Positions 1-8,701 of a DNA stretch of 64,000 nt are shown piece after piece. Numbering within the stretch: the stretch's first letter is position 1; every line of letters starts with the position of its first letter. Source of the DNA: Streptomyces tsukubensis (GTDB lineage: Bacteria > Actinomycetota > Actinomycetes > Streptomycetales > Streptomycetaceae); NCBI RefSeq assembly GCF_009296025.1, contig NZ_CP045178.1, positions 6,014,001 through 6,078,000 of the forward strand, written 5' to 3'. The notes under the pieces are model-generated. The model was not told the DNA's origin. It was given only the letters and a program-made list of their open reading frames with translations, and made no database searches. A program made the translations under genes and the position numbers.

Positions 1-9
1 CGCCCGTGC

Positions 10-645
10 CTAGCCCGCCAGCAGGACCCGCAGCGTCGACTCAAGGTGACCGTCGATCGCCGCGCAGGCGGCCGGCGCGTCGCCCGCCTTGACCGCGTCG
101 AGGATCGCGGTGTGCTCGTCGATCACGGCGGCCTGCCTGCCGCTGCGGTTGAAGAGGGCCACGACTCCCGCCCGTACCTGACGGCTGCGCAGCCCGTCGT
201 AGTGGCGGGCCAGCAGCCCGTTGCCGACGGCCTCCACCAGCGTGGCGTGGAAGAGGTGGTCGACGGCGATGAACTCCTTGGCCCGGTCGGGGCCTTCGAG
301 TCCGCGCTGGCGGGCGAGCAGTCTCTCCAGCTCCCCGACGGGCGGGGTGCCCGAGCGGATGGCCTGCTCGGCCGCGTACCGCTCCACCAGGCCCCGCAGT
401 TCCATCAGTTCGGAGATCTCCCGGCCGGAGAGCGGCGCCACGCGCGCCCCGCGCTTGGGCACCAGCTGCACCAGATCCTCCGCGGCGAGCAGCAGCAGAG
501 CCTCCCTGATGGGGGTGCGCGAGACCCCGATCCGGTCGGCGATCTCCTGCTCGGACAGGAACTCGCCCTGCATCTCAGGGTCGGTGAGCACGGTCTCCTT
601 GAGATACGCGTACGCCTTCTCGCGCCCCGATGTCGCCACGCCCAT
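10..645 (-). CDS. GntR-family transcriptional regulator (FadR/FCD type)
   Basis: 211-aa DNA-binding repressor. The N-terminal winged helix-turn-helix is recognisable by LSEQEIADRIGVSRTPIREAL, where the SRTPIREAL stretch is the GntR recognition helix. The C-terminal two-thirds is a helical FCD effector domain with conserved Asp/His positions (VDHLFHATLVEAVGN and the EHTAILDAV/HL segment), which in the family binds a metal and carboxylate ligands. A longer reading from 744 exists, but I chose the ATG at 645 because the homologous region starts there and the extra N-terminus is low complexity. A GTATAC-N5-GTATAC element sits 12 bp upstream and probably mediates autoregulation. Target genes probably lie left of the window; the ligand is unknown. 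Confidence 0.88.
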   Translation of the reverse strand: MGVATSGREKAYAYLKETVLTDPEMQGEFLSEQEIADRIGVSRTPIREALLLLAAEDLVQLVPKRGARVAPLSGREISELMELRGLVERYAAEQAIRSGTPPVGELERLLARQRGLEGPDRAKEFIAVDHLFHATLVEAVGNGLLARHYDGLRSRQVRAGVVALFNRSGRQAAVIDEHTAILDAVKAGDAPAACAAIDGHLESTLRVLLAG

Positions 646-657
646 GCCCCCAGCCTC

Positions 658-674
658 GTATACACGTCGTATAC
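658..674. promoter_or_regulatory. Candidate GntR operator (GTATAC-ACGTC-GTATAC)
   Basis: Two GTATAC hexamers separated by five bases lie just upstream of the GntR start codon. Because each hexamer is self-complementary, the site is both a direct and an inverted repeat. TGTATAC/GTATACA half sites are typical of GntR-family operators. Autoregulation by the adjacent gene is inferred. Confidence 0.6.
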
Positions 675-815
675 AGAAGCTATCACCGGGTCGGGGCGGC
701 ACGTACGCGCACACCGGCACATAGGCGCACGCCCCCCGGGTCACCCGCTGCGGGAGTCGACGTCCGGGCGGGGCCGCGCGCGCCGGGGCCGGAGCGCCTG
801 CGGCGGGGGCCGAGG

Positions 816-1442
816 TCAGGTGGCGGTCGTCCGGAGCCCCGCCACCAGTTCGGTGGCCCGCTCGGGACCGACGCCCGCCGAGGTGAGCGCGGTGATCGCG
901 GCTGCGGGGCCCGCCTCCCGCGCGGGGAGCGCGCCGTCGTTGACCGCTTCCATCAGCCCGAAGAGCACCTGCTCGTGTACGTAGGCGAGTGCCTGCGCGG
1001 GCAGTGGTGAACGGAAGACGCCGGCCTCCTGGCCCTGGTGCAGCAGCCGGGCGCAGTCCGCGCGGACCGGATCGAGGCGCCGGTGGATGCCGTCCATCGT
1101 GACGCTGCGCTGGGCCAGCGAGACCAGCAGCCGGTAGCGGTCGGCCACGTCCCAGATCCTGATGACGGCGCGGGCGAGCGCCGTGGCGGGGTCGGGCGCT
1201 CCGGCGACCCCGGCGGCGTGGGCGGCGCCCACCGCCTCGACCGCGCTGTCCACGAGCGCGGCGATCAGCGCCTCGCGGCTCGGGAAATGGCCGTAGACCG
1301 TACGCCGGACGACGCCCGCCGCTCTGGCGATGTGGTCCATGCTCGCCTCGGGGTCGCGCAACAGCTCGGTGAGTGCGACATCGAGGATTCTGCGGCGGTT
1401 CGTGTCAGCCCGGTTGCTGTGGCCCGTGGTCATGCCCCCCAT
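816..1442 (-). CDS. TetR-family transcriptional regulator
   Basis: 208-aa TetR-type repressor. An N-terminal helix-turn-helix is visible (NRRRILDVALTELL, then MDHIARAAGVVRRTVYGHF with the family-typical Tyr-x-His-Phe), followed by a helical ligand-binding domain with no recognisable subclass. The ATG at 1442 is chosen because it follows an AAGGGG ribosome binding site; ATG at 1433 is an alternative, and the longer reading to 1607 would run through the operators. It is divergent from the MFS exporter at 1597, and three near-identical palindromes lie between them. The usual arrangement is that the repressor controls both itself and the pump and is released by a pump substrate; the inducer is unknown. 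Confidence 0.9.
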   Translation of the reverse strand: MGGMTTGHSNRADTNRRRILDVALTELLRDPEASMDHIARAAGVVRRTVYGHFPSREALIAALVDSAVEAVGAAHAAGVAGAPDPATALARAVIRIWDVADRYRLLVSLAQRSVTMDGIHRRLDPVRADCARLLHQGQEAGVFRSPLPAQALAYVHEQVLFGLMEAVNDGALPAREAGPAAAITALTSAGVGPERATELVAGLRTTAT

Positions 1443-1500
1443 TGTCGCCCCTTCCCCGCGACGTACGGCGCCGGTGTACGCCTCCTTCCACGGAGCTGGT

Positions 1501-1562
1501 TTGCACATGGTTGTGCAGGCGAGTAACTTGCACATGGTTGTGTAATTGCACAGTCGTGTGCA
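1501..1562. promoter_or_regulatory. Three tandem TetR operators (TGCACA-N4-TGTGCA)
   Basis: Three copies of a dyad lie in the divergent promoter region: TGCACA-TGGT-TGTGCA (about 1502-1517), TGCACA-TGGT-TGTGTA (about 1529-1544, one mismatch) and TGCACA-GTCG-TGTGCA (about 1547-1562, perfect). Centres are about 27 and 18 bp apart. A TTGCAC-N17-TAACTT promoter-like pair (1501-1529) overlaps the first two copies, so binding would block transcription toward the exporter. Confidence 0.75.
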
Positions 1563-1596
1563 GCCCGTAGGGGCGTCCAGGAGGGATGAACGAGAG

Positions 1597-3306
1597 ATGA
1601 GCCTCATCGTGAAGGAGCCCGTCGCGCAGGCGGAGGGGAGGCCCTACGCCCGGCGCTGGTGGGCGCTGCTCGTGCTCTGCCTGAGCCTGCTCATCATCGT
1701 GATGGCCAACACCGCGCTGACCGTGGCCGCTCCCGACATGACCGAGGACCTGGGACTCTCCAGCAGTGACCTCCAGTGGGTCATCGACGGCTACACCGTC
1801 CCCTACGCGGCGCTGATGCTGCTGCTCGGCGCGATCGGCGACAAGTACAGCAGGCGCGGGGCGCTCGTCCTCGGCCTCCTCGTCTTCGGCGGCGGCGCCG
1901 TCGCGGGCTCGCTCGTGGACAGCTCCACCGGAGTGATCGCCGCCCGCGCCGTCATGGGCTTCGGCGCGGCCATGATCATGCCCGCCACCCTGTCCCTGCT
2001 GGCGGCGACGTTCCCCAAGGCCGAACGCGCCAAGGCCATCACCGCCTGGACCGCCACGGCGGGGCTCGCCATCGCCGCGGGGCCCCTGATCGCGGGCGCC
2101 CTGCTCCAGCACTACGGCTGGTCGTCGACGTTCCTCATCAACGTGCCGGTGGCGGCCGTGGCCATCGTCGGCGCGTTCGTCCTCGTACCGCCGTCCAAGG
2201 CCGGGCACAGGGACCGTATCGACCTGGTGGGCGGAGTGCTCTCCGTGGTCTGGGCCGGCGCGCTCGTCTACATGATCATCCAGGGGCCGCACTTCGGCTG
2301 GGACGCCAAGGCCATCACCGCCGCCGTCGTCGCGGGCGTGGCGCTGCTCGCCTTCGTCGGCTGGGAACTGCGCCACCCGCGCCCGCTGTTGAACGTGCGG
2401 CGCTTCCTCGACCGGGGCTTCGCCGGGGCCAACCTCGCCGTCGCCCTCTTCTTCCTCGCGGTCTTCGGCGCCTTCTACTACCTGACCCAGCACCTCCAAT
2501 TCGTCCTCGGCCACAGCCCGCTGGAGACGGGCACGCGCATGCTGCCGCTGGCGGGAGCGGTCTTCGTGGGCGCCGCGCTGACGGCCTACCTCACCCCGAG
2601 GCTGGGCATGCGGGTCACCGTCACCGCGGGCATGGTGGGCGGCACGGTCGCCCTCGCGCTGCTCACCCGGGTCGACGCGGCCTCCTCCTACGGTGACCTG
2701 GTGGCGCCGCTGATCATCCTCGGCCTCGCCATCGGGCTCGCGCTCTCCCCGTGCACCGACGCGATCATGGGCGCCTTCCCCGAGTCGCAGCTCGGTGTCG
2801 GCGGCGCCGTCAACGACACCTCCCTCGAACTCGGCGGCTCGCTCGGCATCGCCATCCTCGGCTCGGTGCTCGCCGGGTCGTACTCCTCGCACCTCACCGA
2901 CGCCGTCACCTCATCGGGGCAGAAGCTCCCCGCCGGAGCCCTGGAGACGGCGAAGGACTCCGTCGGCGGCGGCTACGGCGTGGCGAAGGCCCTCGGCGAC
3001 AAGGCCCAGCACCTCGCCGAACAGGCCGCCCACACCGGTGACCCGCAGCGCGCCGGGCAGCTCAAGCAGCAGGCGGAACAACTCGGCCAGGGCGCCCACC
3101 GGATGGCGGACGCCGTCGGCTCCGCCTTCTCCGACTCGGTCGCGCACACCAGCCTGGTCGGCGCGGTGATCCTGGGCGTGGGCACCGTCCTGGTGGCGGT
3201 CCTGCTGCCGCGCAAGGGTGGCGGCGCCCCCCGCCCGGACGCGGACACTGGAACCGACACGCGGGACCCCAGCGAGCGGGACGGCGACCACCTGGTCAGC
3301 CACTGA
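1597..3306 (+). CDS. MFS drug-efflux transporter, DHA2 (EmrB/QacA) type
   Basis: 569-aa integral membrane proton antiporter, probably exporting a toxic or hydrophobic compound. About 14 hydrophobic segments are visible. Family motifs include the first helix ending in NTALTVAAPDM, and the loop motif GAIGDKYSRRGAL (motif A, G-x3-D-x2-RR), and the NVPVAAVAIVGAF region after helix 6. An unusual soluble stretch of roughly 85 residues before the last helix is rich in Ala, Gln and Lys (QHLAEQAAHTGDPQRAGQ). The ATG at 1597 follows GGAGGG; upstream readings run through the operators. Control by the divergent TetR protein is inferred from the three operators. Confidence 0.92.
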   Translation: MSLIVKEPVAQAEGRPYARRWWALLVLCLSLLIIVMANTALTVAAPDMTEDLGLSSSDLQWVIDGYTVPYAALMLLLGAIGDKYSRRGALVLGLLVFGGGAVAGSLVDSSTGVIAARAVMGFGAAMIMPATLSLLAATFPKAERAKAITAWTATAGLAIAAGPLIAGALLQHYGWSSTFLINVPVAAVAIVGAFVLVPPSKAGHRDRIDLVGGVLSVVWAGALVYMIIQGPHFGWDAKAITAAVVAGVALLAFVGWELRHPRPLLNVRRFLDRGFAGANLAVALFFLAVFGAFYYLTQHLQFVLGHSPLETGTRMLPLAGAVFVGAALTAYLTPRLGMRVTVTAGMVGGTVALALLTRVDAASSYGDLVAPLIILGLAIGLALSPCTDAIMGAFPESQLGVGGAVNDTSLELGGSLGIAILGSVLAGSYSSHLTDAVTSSGQKLPAGALETAKDSVGGGYGVAKALGDKAQHLAEQAAHTGDPQRAGQLKQQAEQLGQGAHRMADAVGSAFSDSVAHTSLVGAVILGVGTVLVAVLLPRKGGGAPRPDADTGTDTRDPSERDGDHLVSH

Positions 3307-3325
3307 CCGAGGAGCGGAGCAGCAT

Positions 3326-3363
3326 CGGGCCCGCCCGCCGTCCTGCGACGGCGGGCGGGCCCG
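3326..3363. terminator. Strong GC hairpin behind the MFS gene
   Basis: A perfect 17-bp inverted repeat with a CTGC loop starts 17 bases after the exporter stop codon. There is no T-run, which is common for Streptomyces terminators. Confidence 0.75.
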
Positions 3364-3422
3364 TACCGCTCGGTGCCGCGAGTCGCGGGGGTGGTTGTCG
3401 CCCGTCGCGCGGGCGCCGAAAT

Positions 3423-3470
3423 AGAAATACCCCAGCCGGTTGACGGCTGGGGTATTTCTGCGCGTATAGT
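3423..3470 (+). promoter_or_regulatory. helR promoter with -35 inside a 16-bp palindrome
   Basis: A perfect 16-bp inverted repeat (arms 3423-3438 and 3444-3459, core CCCCAGCCG) has the 5-base loop GTTGA. The loop and the first bases of the right arm make TTGACG (3440-3445), followed after 19 bases by TATAGT (3465-3470), so a sigma-70-type promoter is embedded in the dyad. It could be an operator or a second terminator for the upstream gene. Confidence 0.5.
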
Positions 3471-3545
3471 TGGTCTCTTCTGCGTCTAAACGAATTAGTC
3501 GCACGCGAAACCTTCTTTATCCACCGTATCCAGCGAGGAGCTGAA

Positions 3546-5921
3546 TTGTCAACCGAGGGCAAGGGGGAATTGGGTGGCGAACAGCAATTCGTCTCCCTCA
3601 TCCACGATCGTCTCGACGCCCTGCGCACCGGGGCCGAGCGGGCCGTCCAGGCCGGTCTGGCCCGTGCGGCAACCGGCCTCCAGGCTCGACTTGAGCGCGA
3701 TGTGACCGTATCGGAGCAGGGCAGGACCGTGACGGAACTCGATGCCGTGGAGTCCGGGCTCTGTTTCGGGAGAATCGATTTCACCGACGGTGCGGCACAT
3801 CACATCGGCCGTATCGGAATGCGCGCCGACGACGCGGAACGCACACCGCTGCTCATCGACTGGCGCGCCCCCGTGGCCCGCCCCTTTTATCTCGCGACCG
3901 GTTATGAACCGATGGGGCTGCGCAGGCGCAGGCACATCACCACGCGGGGCCGTACGGTCACGGCGCTGCACGACGAGATCCTCGACCTCGCCGACACGCT
4001 GCGCACCGGACACGAGGACCCGAGCGGCGACGCCGTGCTGCTCGCCGCGCTCAACTCCGCCCGCACCGGACGCATGGCCGACATCGTCCGCACCATCCAG
4101 GCCGAGCAGGACCGCGTCATCCGGGCCCCGCACCGCGGAGTTCTCGTCGTCGAAGGTGGTCCAGGCACCGGCAAGACCGCCGTCGCCCTGCACCGCGCCG
4201 CCTACCTCCTCTACGCCCACCGCGAGCAGCTCGCCCGGCGCGCGGTGCTGATCGTGGGACCGGGCCCCGCCTTCCTCAACTACATCGGTGAAGTACTGCC
4301 CTCGCTCGGCGAGACCGGGGTCTGGCTCGCCACCCTCGGCGAACTGTTCCCCGGAGTGACCGCCACCGGCACCGACACCCCCGCAGCCTCCGCTGTGAAG
4401 GGCGCGCCCGGCATGGTGGACGTGATCGCGCGGACCCTGGCCGACCGGCAGCGACTGCCCGACCCCGTCCTGGAGATCGACCACGAGGACCACGGGACGC
4501 TGACCCTCGACAGGGAGACGGCCCGCGCGGCACGGGCCGGTGCCCGCGACACCGGGCTGCCGCACAACCTGGCCAGGCCGCACTTCGCCTTCCGGATCAT
4601 CGACGCGCTCACGCGGCAGCTCACGGAGCGGATCGGCGGCGACCCGTACGGGGGCCCCAACCTCCTCGACCCCACCGACGTCGCGCAGCTCGGCAAGGAG
4701 GTCGCCACCAGCCCCGCCGTGCAGCAGGCCATCGAGTCGCTGTGGCCCACGCTCACCCCCGAACGGCTGGTCGCGGACCTCCTCGCCGACCCCGCCCACC
4801 TCACCGACGAGGAGGCCGACGCCGTGCGCAGGGCCCCGGGCACCTGGTCGGGAGGGGCGTTCACCCCCACACCGTGGACCCCCGCCGACGTACCGCTGCT
4901 CGACGAGGCGGCGGAACTCCTCGGCGAGGACGACACGGCCGCGCGCGCGGCGGCCGAGCGCGAGCGCAGGGAACGCGTCGACTACGCGCAGGGCGTCCTC
5001 GACATGGCCTACGCCTCCCGTACCCACGAGTTCGAGGACAAGGACGACGACGAGTCCGAGATCCTCGGCGTCCAGGACATCGTGGACGCCGAGCGGATGG
5101 CGGAGCGCCACGAGGAGAGTGACCACCGCACCGCGGCGGAGCGCGCGGCAGCCGACCGCACCTGGGCGTTCGGGCACATCATCGTGGACGAGGCGCAGGA
5201 ACTGTCCGCCATGGCCTGGCGGTTGCTGATGCGGCGCAGCCCGACCCGTGCCATGACCCTGGTGGGCGACCCCGCGCAGACCGCCGACGCGGCCGGCTGT
5301 GGCTCCTGGGAGACGATCCTCGCGCCGTACGTCGAGGACCGCTGGGAGTACACCCGCCTCGGCGTCAACTACCGGACCCCCGTGGAGATCATGGATGTCG
5401 CCGCCGCGGTGCCGCGCGCCGCGGACCCCGCCTTCGAGCCGCCCGGTTCCGTCAGGTCGACCGGCGTGCGGCCGTGGGCGCGGCCCGTCGTGGCGCAGAA
5501 CCTGGCGGCGGCCGTCGCTGAGGCGGTCAAGGCCGAGTCGGCGCCCGGGGCGGCCGAGGGAAGGCTCGCGGTGATCGCCCCGCGCGCACTGCACGCCTCC
5601 CTCGTCGCACTCCTGCCCGAGGTGTCGGCGGGCAGGTCACCCGACCTGACCAGCCCGGTCGTGCTGCTCGACCCCCGCCAGGCGAAAGGGCTCGAATTCG
5701 ACACCGTACTGGTGGTGGAGGCGCAGACGTTCGCCGACAGCGACCTCTACGTGTCGCTCACTCGCGCCACCCAGCGGCTGGGGCTGCTGCACACCGCGCC
5801 ACTGCCCGGCGCTCTCGCGCGGGCGCTGCACGGAGAGGGCGAAGCCCCCGGTGCGGACGCGACGGACGGGGTGGACGCGGCGGGCGGGGTGGACGGGGTG
5901 GACGCGGTCAGCGGCTCATGA
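3546..5921 (+). CDS. helR: HelR/HelD-like RNA polymerase recycling ATPase
   Basis: 791-aa superfamily-1 helicase-like ATPase of the HelD/HelR group, which binds RNA polymerase and releases stalled or drug-bound enzyme; HelR relatives give rifamycin tolerance. A coiled N-terminal arm (about 1-120) precedes the Walker A GGPGTGKTA (residues 204-212), a long insertion, Walker B IIVDEAQE (Asp548-Glu549), the GDPAQTAD motif, the KGLEFDTVLVVEA motif and the final LTRATQRLG motif. The start is TTG at 3546 behind GAGGAG. The last 40 residues are low-complexity Gly-Val-Asp repeats, and the stop codon lies in a 10-bp tandem repeat. HelR versus HelD assignment rests on overall similarity. Confidence 0.85.
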   Translation: MSTEGKGELGGEQQFVSLIHDRLDALRTGAERAVQAGLARAATGLQARLERDVTVSEQGRTVTELDAVESGLCFGRIDFTDGAAHHIGRIGMRADDAERTPLLIDWRAPVARPFYLATGYEPMGLRRRRHITTRGRTVTALHDEILDLADTLRTGHEDPSGDAVLLAALNSARTGRMADIVRTIQAEQDRVIRAPHRGVLVVEGGPGTGKTAVALHRAAYLLYAHREQLARRAVLIVGPGPAFLNYIGEVLPSLGETGVWLATLGELFPGVTATGTDTPAASAVKGAPGMVDVIARTLADRQRLPDPVLEIDHEDHGTLTLDRETARAARAGARDTGLPHNLARPHFAFRIIDALTRQLTERIGGDPYGGPNLLDPTDVAQLGKEVATSPAVQQAIESLWPTLTPERLVADLLADPAHLTDEEADAVRRAPGTWSGGAFTPTPWTPADVPLLDEAAELLGEDDTAARAAAERERRERVDYAQGVLDMAYASRTHEFEDKDDDESEILGVQDIVDAERMAERHEESDHRTAAERAAADRTWAFGHIIVDEAQELSAMAWRLLMRRSPTRAMTLVGDPAQTADAAGCGSWETILAPYVEDRWEYTRLGVNYRTPVEIMDVAAAVPRAADPAFEPPGSVRSTGVRPWARPVVAQNLAAAVAEAVKAESAPGAAEGRLAVIAPRALHASLVALLPEVSAGRSPDLTSPVVLLDPRQAKGLEFDTVLVVEAQTFADSDLYVSLTRATQRLGLLHTAPLPGALARALHGEGEAPGADATDGVDAAGGVDGVDAVSGS

Positions 5922-5970
5922 CGTCTCATGACGTCTCATGACGTCTCATGACGTCTCATGACGGTTCATG
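5913..5970. repeat. 10-bp tandem repeat (ACGTCTCATG) at the helR stop
   Basis: Four exact copies (5921-5960) are flanked by a truncated copy (5913-5920) and a variant ACGGTTCATG copy (5961-5970). The stop codon of helR is formed inside the first unit. Confidence 0.9.
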
Positions 5971-6036
5971 AGGGTGCGTGACAGTGCGCGGCGGAACATG
6001 GCGGGGCGGTCGGGGGAGGGGCCGCCCCGCCATGGC

Positions 6037-6082
6037 CGTGGGGGGAGGGCGCCCGGAGATCTTCGGGCGCCCTCCCCCCACG
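6037..6082. terminator. Bidirectional terminator between helR and glgB
   Basis: A perfect 19-bp inverted repeat with an 8-base loop lies between two convergent genes, 19 bases from the glgB stop codon. Confidence 0.85.
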
Positions 6083-6101
6083 TTCCGATCCGACCGCCCG
6101 A

Positions 6102-8549
6102 TCAGGCCGGCCGCAGCCACACCGTCGCCAGCGGCGGCAGCGTCAGCCGCACACTGGACGGCCTGCCGTGCGCGCCCGCGGGCTCCGGCTTCACCGCGTC
6201 CGCCGTCACGACGCCGCTGCCTCCGTACCGGGTCGCGTCGGTGTTCAGCACCTCACGCCAGGCGGGGACCTCCTCCGGCACACCCAGCCGGAAGTCCTGG
6301 CGCACCACGGGCGAGAAGTTGCTGACCGCGAGCAGCGGCGCGCCGTCCTTGCCGTAGCGCAGGAAGGCGAAGACGTTGTCCTCCGCCGCGTCACCCACCA
6401 CCCAGGCGAAGCCGCCGGGATCGGTGTCCCGCTCCCACAGTGCGGGCTCCCCGCGGTACACCTGGTTGAGATCGCGTACGAGATCCCGTACGCCCCTGTG
6501 GTCAGGCTCCGCCGAATACGCCGGGTCGAGCAGCCACCAGTCCGGTCCGTGCACCTCCGACCACTCGGCTCCCTGAGCGAACTCCTGCCCCATGAAGAGG
6601 AGTTGCTTGCCCGGGTGGGCCCACATGAAGCCCAGGTAGGCGCGGGCGTTGGCGCGCTGCTGCCACCAGTCGCCCGGCATCTTGGAGACCAGCGCGCCCT
6701 TGCCGTGCACCACCTCGTCGTGCGAGATCGGCAGTACGTAGTTCTCGCTGTACGCGTACACCATCGAGAAGGTCATCTCGTTGTGGTGGTACTTGCGGTG
6801 CACCGGCTCGTGCGCCACATAGTCCAGCGAGTCGTGCATCCACCCCATGTTCCACTTCAGCCCGAAGCCGAGACCGCCGAAACCGTTCGGGCCGACGTGA
6901 TCGGTCGGCCTGGTCACGCCGTCCCAGGCGGTGGACTCCTCGGCGACGGTGACCACTCCCGGGCTGCGGCGGTAGACGGTCGCGTTCATCTCCTGGAGGA
7001 AGGCGACGGCGTCCAGGTCCTCGTTGCCGCCGTGCACATTGGGGGTCCACTGGCCGCCCTCGCGGGAGTAGTCCAGGTAGAGCATCGAGGCCACCGCGTC
7101 CACCCGCAGCCCGTCGATGTGGAACTCCTCGCACCAGTAGGAGGCGTTGGCCACGAGGAAGTTGCGTACCTCCCTGCGGCCGAAGTCGAAGGTGAGGGTG
7201 CCCCAGTCGGGGTGGGCCGCGCGGTCCGGGTCGCCGTGCTCGTAGAGCGGCCTGCCGTCGAACTCCGCGAGCGCCCAGTCGTCGCGCGGGAAATGCGCGG
7301 GCACCCAGTCCATCAGGACACCGATGCCCGCCCTGTGCAGGGCGTCCACGAGGTACTTGAAGTCGTCGGGCGTGCCCATCCGGGAGGTCGGGGCGTAGAA
7401 ACCGGTGACCTGATAGCCCCACGAGCCGCCGAAGGGGTGCTCGGCGACCGGCATCAGCTCCACATGCGTGAAGCCGAGATCCCGCACGTAGGCGGGCAGT
7501 TGCTCGGCGAGCTGCCGGTAGGTGAGCCCGGGACGCCACGAGGCCAGGTGGATCTCGTATACGGAGAGCGGGGCCTCGTGCACCGGCAGGTCCGCGCGGC
7601 GCGCCAGCCATTCGGCGTCGTCCCAGACGTGATGGGAGGCGTCCACCACGGAGGCGTTGGCCGGCGGGATCTCGGTACGGCGGGCGAGCGGGTCGGCGCG
7701 CATCATCCGCGCGCCGTCGGGCTTGGTGATCTCGTACTTGTAGAGCGCGCCCTCGCCGACCTCGGGCACGAACAGCTCCCAGACGCCCGTGGAGCCCAGC
7801 GAACGCATCGGGAAGCCCGCGCCGTCCCAGTAGTTGAAGTCACCGACGACCCGTACGCCCCTCGCGTTCGGGGCCCACACGGTGAAGCGGGTGCCCGTCA
7901 CTCCCTGGTGCGTCATGGCACGCGCGCCGAGCGCCTTCCACAGCTCCTCGTGCCTGCCCTCCCAGAGGAGGTGGAGGTCCAGGTCACCTAGGGCGGGCAG
8001 GAACGAGAAGGGGTCGTGCACCTCCAGCCGGGTCTCGTCGTAGGTGACGCCCAGCCGGTAGGAGGGCACCTCGGAGAGCGGCAGCCGCACAGAGAAGAAC
8101 CCGTCGCCGTCGTCGTGCAGCTCCGTGCGGGTCCCCTCGGCGAGGACGGCCACGGACTTCGCGTACGGCCGCAGCGCGGTCACCACCACCCCTTCACCGT
8201 CGGGTGCGGGGTGCGCGCCCAGCACGCCGTGCGGGTCGTGGTGCGTGCCGGAGAGCAGCCTGCCCCGGTCGTCGGGGCGGACGGCCGTGGCCGAGGGCGT
8301 GTGGACGGCGGGCCACAAGGGCGCGGCCGGGGCGGGCGCGGAGGCGGAGAGAGCGGTCTGCTCCGGCTCCTCGGCCGGCGCGGGCACCAAGGGGGCCTGG
8401 TCCCGCACGGGCGGCGGCAGCGGCCTGGACTCCGCACTCGGCTCCGTACTCGGCTCAGAACCGGGCTCGGTGCTCGGTTCGGTCAGGACGGGGGCCTGTG
8501 GCTGCGGCGCCTTCTTGGACGGCTTGCGGGACGACGGGCGGGGGGTCAC
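6102..8549 (-). CDS. glgB: 1,4-alpha-glucan branching enzyme
   Basis: 815-aa GH13 enzyme that moves alpha-1,4 chains to alpha-1,6 positions, producing branched glucan. After a Pro/Ser-rich N-terminal extension of about 95 residues come a first beta-sandwich module (RPDDRGRLLSGTHHDPHGVLGAH), a CBM48 module (VTGTRFTVWAPNARGVRVVGDFNYWDG) and the TIM barrel with IDGLRVDAVASML (nucleophile Asp484), VTVAEESTAW and PISHDEVVHGK. GTG at 8549 is preferred because GAGGAGG lies eight bases upstream; a reading to 8705 adds low-complexity sequence. It follows mak by about 150 bp and closes the GlgE pathway by branching the polymer GlgE extends. Confidence 0.93.
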   Translation of the reverse strand: MTPRPSSRKPSKKAPQPQAPVLTEPSTEPGSEPSTEPSAESRPLPPPVRDQAPLVPAPAEEPEQTALSASAPAPAAPLWPAVHTPSATAVRPDDRGRLLSGTHHDPHGVLGAHPAPDGEGVVVTALRPYAKSVAVLAEGTRTELHDDGDGFFSVRLPLSEVPSYRLGVTYDETRLEVHDPFSFLPALGDLDLHLLWEGRHEELWKALGARAMTHQGVTGTRFTVWAPNARGVRVVGDFNYWDGAGFPMRSLGSTGVWELFVPEVGEGALYKYEITKPDGARMMRADPLARRTEIPPANASVVDASHHVWDDAEWLARRADLPVHEAPLSVYEIHLASWRPGLTYRQLAEQLPAYVRDLGFTHVELMPVAEHPFGGSWGYQVTGFYAPTSRMGTPDDFKYLVDALHRAGIGVLMDWVPAHFPRDDWALAEFDGRPLYEHGDPDRAAHPDWGTLTFDFGRREVRNFLVANASYWCEEFHIDGLRVDAVASMLYLDYSREGGQWTPNVHGGNEDLDAVAFLQEMNATVYRRSPGVVTVAEESTAWDGVTRPTDHVGPNGFGGLGFGLKWNMGWMHDSLDYVAHEPVHRKYHHNEMTFSMVYAYSENYVLPISHDEVVHGKGALVSKMPGDWWQQRANARAYLGFMWAHPGKQLLFMGQEFAQGAEWSEVHGPDWWLLDPAYSAEPDHRGVRDLVRDLNQVYRGEPALWERDTDPGGFAWVVGDAAEDNVFAFLRYGKDGAPLLAVSNFSPVVRQDFRLGVPEEVPAWREVLNTDATRYGGSGVVTADAVKPEPAGAHGRPSSVRLTLPPLATVWLRPA

Positions 8550-8701
8550 GGGTGGAGCCTCCTCGGTACGGACAGCAGGTGGGGCGGGTGGTACGCGGTA
8601 GGTGCGTGGAAGCGGTGCCGAGCGGGTGGTGCGGAGCGAACGGTGCGGAACGTGCGATGCGGTGCGAGCGGGGTGGGACGAGCGGCGTTGCGCCGCCGAA
8701 T

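Noticed and set aside
1405..2892. Minus-strand 495-codon frame opposite the MFS gene
   Set aside because: It is antisense to a clear transporter gene and shows only Arg/Gly/Glu/Asp/His-rich low complexity.
3423..3459. Rifamycin-associated element upstream of helR
   Set aside because: The dyad present (core CCCCAGCCG) does not resemble the rifamycin-associated element as I recall it, and no other such sequence is seen in the 240-bp spacer.
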